Source: Lachnospiraceae bacterium (GTDB taxonomy: Bacteria > Bacillota_A > Clostridia > Lachnospirales > Lachnospiraceae). Taken from it: 64,000 bases of DNA. Below the pieces are notes generated by a model. That model did not search any database and had not been told where the DNA came from. It saw only the letters and a program-made list of their open reading frames with translations. Position numbers and translations under genes: made by a program. Location: NCBI GenBank assembly GCA_017516285.1, contig JAFXDD010000028.1, positions 59,566 to 123,565 on the forward strand, in the 5' to 3' direction. Below are positions 34,010 through 40,155 of the stretch, piece by piece (the first letter of the stretch is position 1; every line of letters begins with the position of its first letter).

Positions 34010-34630
34010 TCACTGCTCCCTCCTAAGCATTTCAGCGCTAACTTCATAAGCTGTACGCATTTCAATAGTGCCATCCGGCAGTGTTTTTTTGTATTCCCTG
34101 CTCTGAATGCGGCCCGTTAAGATTACACGGTCTCCGGTATGTAATTTTTCTGCCATTTTGGCATTCCTGCCCCATGTAATACATGGAATATAGTCGCTGC
34201 GGCCAAAAGGACGATTTACTGCTATAAATACATCTGCAATATCTCTGCCAAAAGGAGTTTTGCGGTAAACCGGTTCTTTAAAAAGTGTTCCGCGAAGAAC
34301 GATGCTGTTATTCTTAGGGAAAATAATATCCCCTTCCTGAAGCTCTGCTTCCAGCGCAAATATGTATAATCTTACTTTGAGGGTTTTGTCATGCTGATTG
34401 AAGCTCCTGAATTCGCCTTTTATTTCAAGGTACTCTCCTTGGTAATCCCGTGAAAAATCCAAAAGATGTTCTGATATGACTACCGGAATAACATCCTTTG
34501 TACCACTTGTCCGTTCTATGCTCAGCATTAACGTGTAAAATCTTTCTCCATAGGCTTCATGATCGTAATCAATTGTACTTACTACTTCTCCAACTACTGT
34601 TACCTGATTGTTTTCTCTTAATTCGTTCAT
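34010..34630 (-). CDS. Tandem OB-fold, SSB/PriB-like protein
   Basis: 206 aa from the ATG at 34,630. Two similar halves are visible: NNQVTVVGEVVSTIDYD to about residue 105, and NNSIVLRGTLFKEPVYRKTP to the end with TGDRVILTGRIQSREY. Both are OB-fold SSB-like units. It is distinct from the standard SSB at 26,439. Its place next to the rep gene suggests a role in phage DNA replication. Confidence 0.72.
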   Translation of the reverse strand: MNELRENNQVTVVGEVVSTIDYDHEAYGERFYTLMLSIERTSGTKDVIPVVISEHLLDFSRDYQGEYLEIKGEFRSFNQHDKTLKVRLYIFALEAELQEGDIIFPKNNSIVLRGTLFKEPVYRKTPFGRDIADVFIAVNRPFGRSDYIPCITWGRNAKMAEKLHTGDRVILTGRIQSREYKKTLPDGTIEMRTAYEVSAEMLRREQ

Positions 34631-35040
34631 TCTTTTATCTGCTCCATCATCCAATCCAGATAAGAATGTTTGCCGGTATGTACCTCATAGGTGTGTTCCT
34701 TTAGTAATTTATCCACCTTCTGCCACTCTTCTGTGTTGGATAGGGGCTCTCCTTTCTGATTTTTCCACAATTCTTGATGTTTGTTATCTTTTCCCAGTAC
34801 TGCTGCCACATAAGGATTACTCGTATAAATCGCGAGTGCGACAGGCATTTTTAAATGTTCTAAAGCCTTGATTAATATTAATATGTCGGCCTTATTCTGG
34901 GAGCAGTCTTCTGTTTTTATAAAGCCGGTATAAGTCGCAGGGCCTGCATTGGTTATGCGTTCCAGGATGTAGATGCCTTTACGGCTCTGCCGGCGCGGTC
35001 CTTTATTTTGGTTTTTGAGGTAAATGTTTACGTTTTTCAT
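34627..35040 (-). CDS. RNase H-like fold protein, catalytic residues doubtful
   Basis: 137 aa. The order of beta strands (KGIYILERITNAGPATYTGF, ALAIYTSNPYVAAVL) and the end (HTYEVHTGKHSYLDWMMEQI) look like ribonuclease H. In the position where RNase HI has TDSQYV this protein has TSNPYV, so one catalytic Asp seems missing. It is co-translated between rep and the OB-fold gene. Possibly a binding rather than a cutting protein. Confidence 0.55.
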   Translation of the reverse strand: MKNVNIYLKNQNKGPRRQSRKGIYILERITNAGPATYTGFIKTEDCSQNKADILILIKALEHLKMPVALAIYTSNPYVAAVLGKDNKHQELWKNQKGEPLSNTEEWQKVDKLLKEHTYEVHTGKHSYLDWMMEQIKE

Positions 35041-35825
35041 GGGACACCTTCTCCCCAGGGGACTTTGCCAAGCCGGTATTCGGTGTAATACAGGTATGAA
35101 TATCCGGTGTATGGATTTAAGCCTTGTCTGATAGAGCCTTTGTCAATATAAAAGCCTTCGGAAGGTTCAGGACCTTCAACGAGTATCTTTTGTACGGTAC
35201 GGCGCTTATACTCTTTTACTTCCGGTACCGGCTTTTCCAGATTGCGGCTTGGTACGTACGATCGCAGTCTTTTTTTATCTGACTCACTGAATAAACTTAG
35301 CTGTCCTTCCATTTCCTCCGGCGGCTCTTTTCCCATGTATTCCGCGAGGTCCTGATAACCGCCACTGTCATAAAGGTTGGTAAAGTTTACTCTGCCGGCT
35401 TTCCACTTCTCCTGTATCAGCCTGTCCCCGTTTTTCGGTAAGCGCTTTATGATGATATGTACATGAATACCGCCACGCTTACCAATCTCTATGCGGTATA
35501 TGTATTTGAGTGGGACCTGCGCCCTCTTATAAGGGGCACGAAGCCTGTCTATAAAATCCCTTACGTCTCGTTCCACCTCCTCTATAGGCTTTCTGGTACC
35601 CCTTGGATATTTCAGCGTACAGAAGAAGTCATAAGGTATGAAATTTAATATAATTAACCTTCTTAAATGGTTTATTTTTTTCCAGAGGTTCTGCTTCTTT
35701 ATCTGCTCTGGAGTAGCTTTCTTTTTTGGAGCTCTTTTCTCTCCTTTTGCACCATACTTACCCGAGTATTTAATCTCCGTCTCTATTACATCTCCTAATA
35801 GATATTTTAATTTTCTGTATGCCAT
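35037..35825 (-). CDS. HUH-type replication initiator (Rep)
   Basis: 262 aa. The metal-binding HUH motif GGIHVHIIIK is at about residues 116-124. A single active-site Tyr is likely in YQDLAEYMGKE near residue 162. The N-terminal part is basic (KRAPKKKATPEQIKKQN). Such proteins nick one strand at an origin and start rolling-circle synthesis, as in many plasmids and some phages. It is followed by RNase H-like and OB-fold genes and preceded by a promoter/dyad/terminator gap (35,826-35,982), a natural place for its origin. Confidence 0.75.
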   Translation of the reverse strand: MAYRKLKYLLGDVIETEIKYSGKYGAKGEKRAPKKKATPEQIKKQNLWKKINHLRRLIILNFIPYDFFCTLKYPRGTRKPIEEVERDVRDFIDRLRAPYKRAQVPLKYIYRIEIGKRGGIHVHIIIKRLPKNGDRLIQEKWKAGRVNFTNLYDSGGYQDLAEYMGKEPPEEMEGQLSLFSESDKKRLRSYVPSRNLEKPVPEVKEYKRRTVQKILVEGPEPSEGFYIDKGSIRQGLNPYTGYSYLYYTEYRLGKVPWGEGVP

Positions 35826-35890
35826 AATAATCAGCCTAACTTTAATATACTAAGATTGTTACTTAAGACCCCTTCCGGCAGCCTTATTTC

Positions 35891-35919
35891 TTGACTTTTT
35901 GGCGATACAATGGTACACT
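35891..35919 (+). promoter_or_regulatory. Plus-strand promoter in the rep leader region
   Basis: TTGACT at 35,891-35,896, 17-bp spacer, TACACT at 35,914-35,919. It faces away from rep and toward the terminator at 35,954-35,982 only about 30 bp past the expected start. Confidence 0.6.
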
Positions 35920-35946
35920 TAAATTGCGTATTTTGGTGTGCCATTG
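35908..35946. other. 11-bp dyad next to rep: candidate replication origin or operator
   Basis: CAATGGTACAC (35,908-35,918) and GTGTGCCATTG (35,936-35,946) are inverted repeats with one mismatch, separated by 17 bp of AT-rich sequence. Hairpins of this kind hold the nick site in origins used by HUH Rep proteins. The dyad also covers the -10 box of the plus-strand promoter, so it could serve as an operator. Confidence 0.5.
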
Positions 35947-35982
35947 CATGCCGGGTCTCGGTTATTACCGGGACCTTTTTTT
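35926..35982 (+). ncRNA. Candidate short RNA antisense to the rep leader
   Basis: Between the promoter at 35,891-35,919 and a strong terminator lies no start codon with a ribosome site. The expected product is about 57 nt, reading into arms GGTCTCGGT (35,954-35,962) and ACCGGGACC (35,967-35,975) and seven Ts. It would be complementary to any rep mRNA that starts further upstream on the minus strand, like the countertranscribed RNAs of plasmids. Confidence 0.5.
35954..35982 (+). terminator. Strong intrinsic terminator (plus strand)
   Basis: 9-bp stem (35,954-35,962 with 35,967-35,975), 4-nt loop, then seven Ts at 35,976-35,982. Its right part lies in the last codons of the minus-strand gene at 35,965-36,240. 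Confidence 0.8.
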
Positions 35983-36240
35983 ATATTTATTTGGAAAAAG
36001 GTGCGCTTCCATGGATATGATATTTCCGTTTGGTTCTCTCCACCGGTGGCTGTACCAGTAAGCCCCGGAAGCGTCCACCCAGTAATCCCATATTAATCCA
36101 CGGTTCTCTATTCTGCTTCCTATGTACTCTATATTCCTGTCTTCCGCGCCATGGGCTTCCATGCATTCCCTCGGCCAGCAGTCATGGCTTCGTACATGGG
36201 AATAATCCCTGTCACTAATCAGAAAGGTTTTGCGTATCAT
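35965..36240 (-). CDS. Phage protein of unknown function
   Basis: 91 aa from the ATG at 36,240 (GGTGGAG ahead). Aromatic-rich: GLIWDYWVDASGAYWYSHRW and REPNGNIISMEAHLFPNKYK. No family recognised. Its 3' end contains the plus-strand terminator stem. Confidence 0.55.
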   Translation of the reverse strand: MIRKTFLISDRDYSHVRSHDCWPRECMEAHGAEDRNIEYIGSRIENRGLIWDYWVDASGAYWYSHRWREPNGNIISMEAHLFPNKYKKRSR

Positions 36241-36493
36241 GTTTCTCCACCAAACCAAATACTGCGTAGCCTTCGTACATAAACCTGCGCTCTACGAATT
36301 CGCCGCTATGATATACTTCTACAAGCTTCTCACCCATTAAATCAGCAACTTTATCGATATCATTCACAAAAATTTTGTTTTCTGTCGGTGTATCAATAAC
36401 GCGTATCTGACTATTAAACTCCTTAAGTCTTTTCCCTTCCTCTCGATGTGAAATCTGCCTGTCCAGCCATTCTTTCATTTCTATGTAACTCAT
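36215..36493 (-). CDS. Phage protein of unknown function
   Basis: 92 aa. MSYIEMKEWLDRQISHREEG then a beta-rich part (RVIDTPTENKIFVNDIDKVA). No recognised domain. Overlaps both neighbours slightly, as is usual in this operon. Confidence 0.55.
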   Translation of the reverse strand: MSYIEMKEWLDRQISHREEGKRLKEFNSQIRVIDTPTENKIFVNDIDKVADLMGEKLVEVYHSGEFVERRFMYEGYAVFGLVEKHDTQNLSD

Positions 36494-36777
36494 CCTGTTA
36501 CCTCCTCCGGTAATTCATAATAAAATTTGATTTTCCGCTTCTCCATGGATAATATATAACCTTTGTTCAGGTGGTTTTTGTACCTTTCCTCCGCTTCATC
36601 CATGCGCCTTTTATATTCTTCCGGGCTTATCTGCGGTTTTTGATATGCTTTATATACCTTCTCAAAAACACTTCTGAGATATATAGATATCCATTCCGGT
36701 CCCCAGTAGCCTAACAGTCCTTCCCGGACGGCCAGCAGCTCCTCTTTGGTAAATTCCAAAGTAAATTTCTCTTCCAT
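36490..36777 (-). CDS. Phage protein of unknown function
   Basis: 95 aa. MEEKFTLEFTKEELLAVREG, then a charged amphipathic helix (PQISPEEYKRRMDEAEERYK) and a short basic/beta end. No family recognised. Overlaps the next gene by 4 bp. Confidence 0.55.
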   Translation of the reverse strand: MEEKFTLEFTKEELLAVREGLLGYWGPEWISIYLRSVFEKVYKAYQKPQISPEEYKRRMDEAEERYKNHLNKGYILSMEKRKIKFYYELPEEVTG

Positions 36778-36779
36778 GG

Positions 36780-36947
36780 TTACTCCTCTCTCGGGCTTCC
36801 GTCCGAAAAATATTTTTTATTGGATTTGTAAAACGGACACTGCTTTCTGCCGGTTACGCATATTAATTCTTTTAACCCCCTGCAGGCACCGGGCGGTGTC
36901 AGGCTGCTATAGTTGTAATTAATGCAGTCACGCTTAGGTTCTTTCAT
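36780..36947 (-). CDS. 55-aa cysteine-containing phage protein
   Basis: MKEPKRDCINYNYSSLTPPG followed by CRGLKELICVTGRKQCPFYK and a basic end. The four-Cys layout (DCINYNYSSL...C...C...CPFY) is often seen in small Clostridial phage proteins. It ends 2 bp before the next ATG. Confidence 0.6.
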   Translation of the reverse strand: MKEPKRDCINYNYSSLTPPGACRGLKELICVTGRKQCPFYKSNKKYFSDGSPREE

Positions 36948-37213
36948 TTACAGACCACCTGCTCTCTGCCCGGAACGCTGCAATGTTTCCTGTAATGTCC
37001 CATCGGCTGTGAAATCATCAGGTCAATCCTCCTGCTGGTCTCGCGCATCCTGCGCTGACGTTCCGCGTATTTGTCCACTCTCCACAAGAGCAGCAATACA
37101 AAATAGAAGACTGCAAACGTGCAGAGTATTATGTCCTCCTGAGACCTGCAGTATATGTACCACCGGTTCATAATTTCCATTGCGGCCAGTGCCGCTATAA
37201 TAAGGTTTTTCAT
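36944..37213 (-). CDS. Small membrane protein, first gene of a leftward run
   Basis: 89 aa from the ATG at 37,213 with AGGAGG 6 bases upstream. A short hydrophobic start, then a membrane segment (IILCTFAVFYFVLLLLWRVD) and a strongly basic tail (KYAERQRRMRETSRRIDLMI). Divergent from the DUF4145 gene and its promoter at 37,250. Confidence 0.6.
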   Translation of the reverse strand: MKNLIIAALAAMEIMNRWYIYCRSQEDIILCTFAVFYFVLLLLWRVDKYAERQRRMRETSRRIDLMISQPMGHYRKHCSVPGREQVVCK

Positions 37214-37249
37214 GTAATACCTCCTAAATAACTGTAATTTTGTCATATA

Positions 37250-37278
37250 TTGACTTTTTATATATTTCCCTCTATGAT
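37250..37278 (+). promoter_or_regulatory. Promoter of the DUF4145 gene (copy 1 of repeated leader)
   Basis: TTGACT at 37,250-37,255, 17-bp spacer, TATGAT at 37,273-37,278. Same layout as at 38,717. Confidence 0.7.
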
Positions 37279-37307
37279 TTAGATACAGGCAGTTGGCGCT
37301 GCCGAGT
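37278..37307 (+). repeat. Leader hairpin element, copy 1
   Basis: TTTAGATACAGGCAG (37,278-37,292), a 6-nt loop TTGGCG, CTGCCGAGT (37,299-37,307). GGCAG/CTGCC form a 5-bp stem at the start of the transcript. Apart from the loop it matches copy 2 (38,745-38,774) base for base. Confidence 0.75.
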
Positions 37308-37329
37308 ATATGTAGAGTTGGAAATTACT

Positions 37330-38028
37330 ATGTTACATACAATGAATGCTTTAAATCTTATCGATTCTCAAGAATGCTCTGTAGAATTTGATGACAAATC
37401 CATTACAGAATGCCCACAATGTCACAAATCAATTGTTCCCAATCCAATATTTGCATGCGTTTATCAATCAGACTTTTTACCACATGCAAGCATTTTATTT
37501 CATTGCCGCGATTGTGCTTCTACATTCTTAGCACATTACTGCCTGCCATGTTCCATATCTGGTTATAACCATATCTCTTATACAAATGTGGAGTTCTTAT
37601 GCATCGAACCTCAGAGAGTTACCAAGCAAATATTTGATATTTCTATCAATGAACTATCTCCTCGATTTGTCAGCATTTACAACCAATCTTTTGCTGCAGA
37701 TACATACGGATTAGACGAAATTGCAGGAATAGGATATAGAAAATCGCTTGAATTCCTAGTTAAAGACTTTGCAATCTACCTTTACCCCGAAGCCGAAAAT
37801 ACTATTAAAGCCATGCCACTTTCACAATGTATAAGAAATTACATTGACAACCAACAAATCAAAACTTTAGTCGAACGTTCTGCATGGATTGGCAATGACG
37901 AAGCACATTACATTAGAAAACAAACTGGCAGAGACATTAACGATATGAAATCATTTATCAAAGCAACCGTTTACTTCATTAGCATGTATCTCATTGCTGA
38001 AGACGCGTCTTCTATGGATCCAAAATAG
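37330..38028 (+). CDS. DUF4145 protein with N-terminal zinc ribbon (plus-strand island)
   Basis: 232 aa from the ATG at 37,330 (GGA upstream; an earlier in-frame ATG would overlap the promoter). CPQCHKSIVPNP and FHCRDCASTF give two Cys pairs, a zinc ribbon-like region at residues 27-75. The DUF4145 domain is at about 115-220 (YGLDEIAGIGYRKSLEFLVK, WIGNDEAHYIRKQTG). DUF4145 occurs alone and fused to type I restriction subunits. It is expressed against the direction of the early operon from its own promoter, typical of a lysogen-expressed accessory gene. Confidence 0.8.
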   Translation: MLHTMNALNLIDSQECSVEFDDKSITECPQCHKSIVPNPIFACVYQSDFLPHASILFHCRDCASTFLAHYCLPCSISGYNHISYTNVEFLCIEPQRVTKQIFDISINELSPRFVSIYNQSFAADTYGLDEIAGIGYRKSLEFLVKDFAIYLYPEAENTIKAMPLSQCIRNYIDNQQIKTLVERSAWIGNDEAHYIRKQTGRDINDMKSFIKATVYFISMYLIAEDASSMDPK

Positions 38029-38242
38029 ACTCCTTAACCATTTTGGCTTCATGTTCAATAATTGCATGACTATGTTCCGTATCGGCTTCGGCCAAAAAAT
38101 TACCATCTAGGTCCCAGTATTGAGTTACAATTCTTGCTGGGTCCTTTTCCGTTCCTAGACCTCTAATTGCCTTCGTTTCAATTACGTGTATTACCCTGGC
38201 GCTATCCGTTCCTCTAGCCCTAGCTCTTGCACTTGCTCTCAA
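38012..38242 (-). CDS. Small early phage protein (convergent with the DUF4145 gene)
   Basis: 76 aa if started at the TTG at 38,242, which has AAGGAGG nine bases upstream; an ATG at 38,335 exists but has no ribosome site. The recognisable part is IRGLGTEKDPARIVTQYWDL, common in Lachnospiraceae phage proteins. Its 3' end overlaps that of the DUF4145 gene by 17 bp tail to tail. Function unknown. Confidence 0.55.
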   Translation of the reverse strand: MRASARARARGTDSARVIHVIETKAIRGLGTEKDPARIVTQYWDLDGNFLAEADTEHSHAIIEHEAKMVKESILDP

Positions 38243-38361
38243 CTCTTTCTCCCTCCTTCCATAACTTGTCCCAACTATGCCCTTAATGCAGCACACGTTT
38301 TGTAACCTACGCGCATAGGTAACGCGTGCCGCCATATACGTAATAAAAGGGGAATTTTACT

Positions 38362-38381
38362 TGCGGTAAACATATACCGCA
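38362..38381. promoter_or_regulatory. Palindrome upstream of the small early gene
   Basis: TGCGGTA (38,362-38,368) and TACCGCA (38,375-38,381) around AACATA. Perfect 7-bp arms in a non-coding gap of about 190 bp, so a protein-binding site is possible. Confidence 0.4.
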
Positions 38382-38431
38382 TTAAAGGCATAGTCTTGTT
38401 TTAAGTTCTCATTTTTGCACTTTTAACCTTC

Positions 38432-38566
38432 TTAAGCAGGTTTATCCTCTGTTTGTTCAATTAATTCATACTTAATCTCTACGTTATACTGCTCTCCCAG
38501 TAGAGACATAAGCAGTTCCCACATCTTCTTGCCAATTCCTTCCGGCACTTCTATAGGTTTTTGCAT
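38432..38566 (-). CDS. 44-aa early phage protein
   Basis: Started at the ATG at 38,566 (AGGAGG eight bases upstream). The product MQKPIEVPEGIGKKMWELLM and an acidic remainder is soluble. Much longer upstream reading is unlikely because it lacks a ribosome site. Function unknown. Confidence 0.6.
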   Translation of the reverse strand: MQKPIEVPEGIGKKMWELLMSLLGEQYNVEIKYELIEQTEDKPA

Positions 38567-38716
38567 ATACATCACCTCCTGTTTTATTTTATGAGTGACT
38601 GTTTGTCTCCTTTCGTATGAATGAAATGCATATACCTCTGCGTTCCATGCATATGTAGCGATGATAACAGTCATTGCAAGTTGTTTTATTGCTCATTGGG
38701 TTGTTTCCTCCAATTA

Positions 38717-38745
38717 TTGACATTTTTCTTGTTTTCTTCTATTCT
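38717..38745 (+). promoter_or_regulatory. Promoter of the 55-aa gene (copy 2 of repeated leader)
   Basis: TTGACA at 38,717-38,722, 17-bp spacer, TATTCT at 38,740-38,745. Matches the layout at 37,250. Confidence 0.7.
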
Positions 38746-38774
38746 TTAGATACAGGCAGCTGCAACTGCCGAGT
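38745..38774 (+). repeat. Leader hairpin element, copy 2
   Basis: TTTAGATACAGGCAG (38,745-38,759), loop CTGCAA, CTGCCGAGT (38,766-38,774). Stem identical with copy 1, loop different. Confidence 0.75.
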
Positions 38775-38795
38775 GCATAAGAAAGGGGGAACAAC

Positions 38796-38963
38796 ATGAC
38801 AACTCAATGGAACATGCATATGATTGAATTAGTTAAGGAAATTACAGTTGCTAAAGCTTCTAATCCTACAACTCCAATCAGCCAGTTAGAAGCCGATTCC
38901 ATTACTGCTTTCATGCAAGCTGTTTATGATAAGCTAGTAGAATTAGATTCAAAGGCAAACTAA
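38796..38963 (+). CDS. 55-aa plus-strand protein behind the repeated leader
   Basis: MTTQWNMHMIELVKEITVAK then a helical acidic part ending in LDSKAN. AGGGGG six bases before the ATG is an excellent ribosome site, so translation is likely. Plus-strand, inside the leftward early region, with the same promoter and leader as the DUF4145 gene. Overlaps the next minus-strand gene's 3' end by 4 bp. Function unknown. Confidence 0.7.
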   Translation: MTTQWNMHMIELVKEITVAKASNPTTPISQLEADSITAFMQAVYDKLVELDSKAN

Positions 38964-39094
38964 ATTTTCCATAATTCAATCAACTCATGAGCCACACTTG
39001 GAATTATCTTAATAGCTTCAGGTGTTGGCTCATTTTTTACTTCCTCGATAAATTCCAATAACATTTTTTCGAGTTTTCTCTGTTCTTCTGTCAT
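38960..39094 (-). CDS. 44-aa early phage protein
   Basis: MTEEQRKLEKMLLEFIEEVK and EPTPEAIKIIPSVAHELIEL. GAGGA just upstream of the ATG. It follows the Cro-like gene in the leftward early transcript. Function unknown. Confidence 0.6.
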   Translation of the reverse strand: MTEEQRKLEKMLLEFIEEVKNEPTPEAIKIIPSVAHELIELWKI

Positions 39095-39157
39095 TCCTCT
39101 TCACTCTCCTTTCTGTCCACACATCTCTCACTTCGATGTCACTTTTCGTGACACTAA

Positions 39158-39355
39158 CTAGCAAAAAAAAATTTCTTCAACACTTTTATTGTAATAATGT
39201 GCAATTTCGATTTTTATAGGATCTCTTGGCATCCTATCGCCACATTCATATGAGGATAGTGCAGAAACGCTAATTCCAATAGCTTTTGCAACCTCTTCTT
39301 GTGTTTTTTCTCCTCTTAATTCTGCTAATCGTTTTCCTATTTTTTTAGTATCCAT
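39158..39355 (-). CDS. Cro-like XRE regulator
   Basis: 65 aa, essentially one HTH_3 domain: KRLAELRGEKTQEEVAKAIG, then SVSALSSYECGDRMPRDPIK. GGAGGTG lies 5-6 bases before the ATG. Being the first gene of the leftward (lytic) transcript, divergent from the CI-like repressor, it should play the Cro role. Its promoter (39,394-39,422) is overlapped by operators. Confidence 0.85.
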   Translation of the reverse strand: MDTKKIGKRLAELRGEKTQEEVAKAIGISVSALSSYECGDRMPRDPIKIEIAHYYNKSVEEIFFC

Positions 39356-39371
39356 ATCACACCTCCTTTGT

Positions 39372-39466
39372 CACGTTTTGTGGAATTAACATCACTATAC
39401 ACCATTCCACGAAACGTGTCAACACTTTTTGTGGAAATTTCTTCTTTATTTTTTCCACAATTTGTG
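39372..39466. promoter_or_regulatory. Immunity operators: four CAC-N5-GTG sites
   Basis: Sites at 39,372-39,382 (CACgttttGTG), 39,408-39,418 (CACgaaacGTG), 39,423-39,433 (CACtttttGTG) and 39,456-39,466 (CACaatttGTG). Three are followed or preceded by one more G or C giving CCAC...GTGG. One lies at the -35 of the leftward promoter, one touches the -10 of the rightward repressor promoter. Very likely binding sites for the CI-like and Cro-like proteins. Confidence 0.78.
39394..39422 (-). promoter_or_regulatory. Leftward early promoter
   Basis: Minus strand TTGACA (39,422-39,417), 17-bp spacer, TATAGT (39,399-39,394). Operator 2 sits in its -35 to spacer region. Confidence 0.78.
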
Positions 39467-39467
39467 G

Positions 39468-39473
39468 TATTAT
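39468..39473 (+). promoter_or_regulatory. -10 box of the repressor promoter
   Basis: TATTAT at 39,468-39,473 directly after operator 4. A weak -35 (TTTATT at 39,445-39,450) lies 17 bp upstream. This arrangement would let the repressor limit its own synthesis. Confidence 0.5.
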
Positions 39474-39503
39474 GTTTTTACACAAGAAAGGTGGTGCATT
39501 TTA

Positions 39504-39893
39504 ATGGGCAATTTTGCAAACGTTTTTAAAAATCTTAGAATAAAAAGCGGATTAACCCAGCAAGAAATGGCAAGTAGACTAAACATTTCTCGTAGTAGCA
39601 TTGGTATGTACGAAAGTGGAGAACGTGAACCTAGTTTTGAAATATTAGAGGCCATTGCTGATTATTTCAATGTAGACATGAATTACCTATTGGGTAAAAA
39701 TGATTTATCAGAACATATTCCACAAGGGTATTTCCTTAATGAGGATGCGCGTGACCTTGCTCAGTTCATGTATGAAAATCCAGAATATAAAGTTCTGTTT
39801 GATACTACTAGAAAAGTAAGACGTGAAGATATTGAATTCGTAAAACAAATGATTGATCGTGTAAGAGGTGAGGACAACGAGACCGGATGTTAA
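39504..39893 (+). CDS. CI-like prophage repressor
   Basis: 129 aa from the ATG at 39,504 (AAGGTGG upstream); an in-frame upstream extension would run through the operators. N-terminal HTH_3 domain: NLRIKSGLTQQEMASRLNIS and SSIGMYESGEREPSFEILEA. The C-terminal half (residues 70-129) is helical and lacks the LexA-type Ser/Lys protease. This agrees with a repressor that is cleaved by the ImmA-like protease encoded next, as in ICEBs1. Confidence 0.85.
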   Translation: MGNFANVFKNLRIKSGLTQQEMASRLNISRSSIGMYESGEREPSFEILEAIADYFNVDMNYLLGKNDLSEHIPQGYFLNEDARDLAQFMYENPEYKVLFDTTRKVRREDIEFVKQMIDRVRGEDNETGC

Positions 39894-40101
39894 TTGTATA
39901 CTTGCTGATATGCCAGTAAGTATACGCGGCTATACTGTAAAAAATAAAGATTGCACTTTCACCATTGTATTAAATTCCAGACATACCAGAGAGCAGAATT
40001 TACTCTCCTACTCTCACGAATTGGCACATATTGATAATGGTGACTATGATAATAATTGTGATGTTAGCATTTTAGAAATGGCTGCACACAAAACTTACTA
40101 A
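39868..40101 (+). CDS. ImmA/IrrE-like metalloprotease (short form)
   Basis: 77 aa with the zinc-protease motif HELAH in LLSYSHELAHIDNGDYDNNC. The first residues CILADMPVSIRGYTVKNKDC are also typical of short phage ImmA/IrrE proteins. Starts at a GTG at 39,868 after an AGAGGTG-like site and overlaps the repressor gene by 26 bp, so the two are co-translated. Expected to cleave the repressor on a host signal. Confidence 0.8.
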   Translation: MRTTRPDVNCILADMPVSIRGYTVKNKDCTFTIVLNSRHTREQNLLSYSHELAHIDNGDYDNNCDVSILEMAAHKTY

Positions 40102-40155
40102 TGATATCCACCGCAAAGCGGTTGATAAATAAATTATACGAAAGGGGATTTTCTT

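Noticed and set aside
40102..40150. Hairpin ACCGC-AAA-GCGGT after the ImmA gene as a terminator
   Set aside because: The 5-bp stem has no following T-run; it may only be a short RNA stem.
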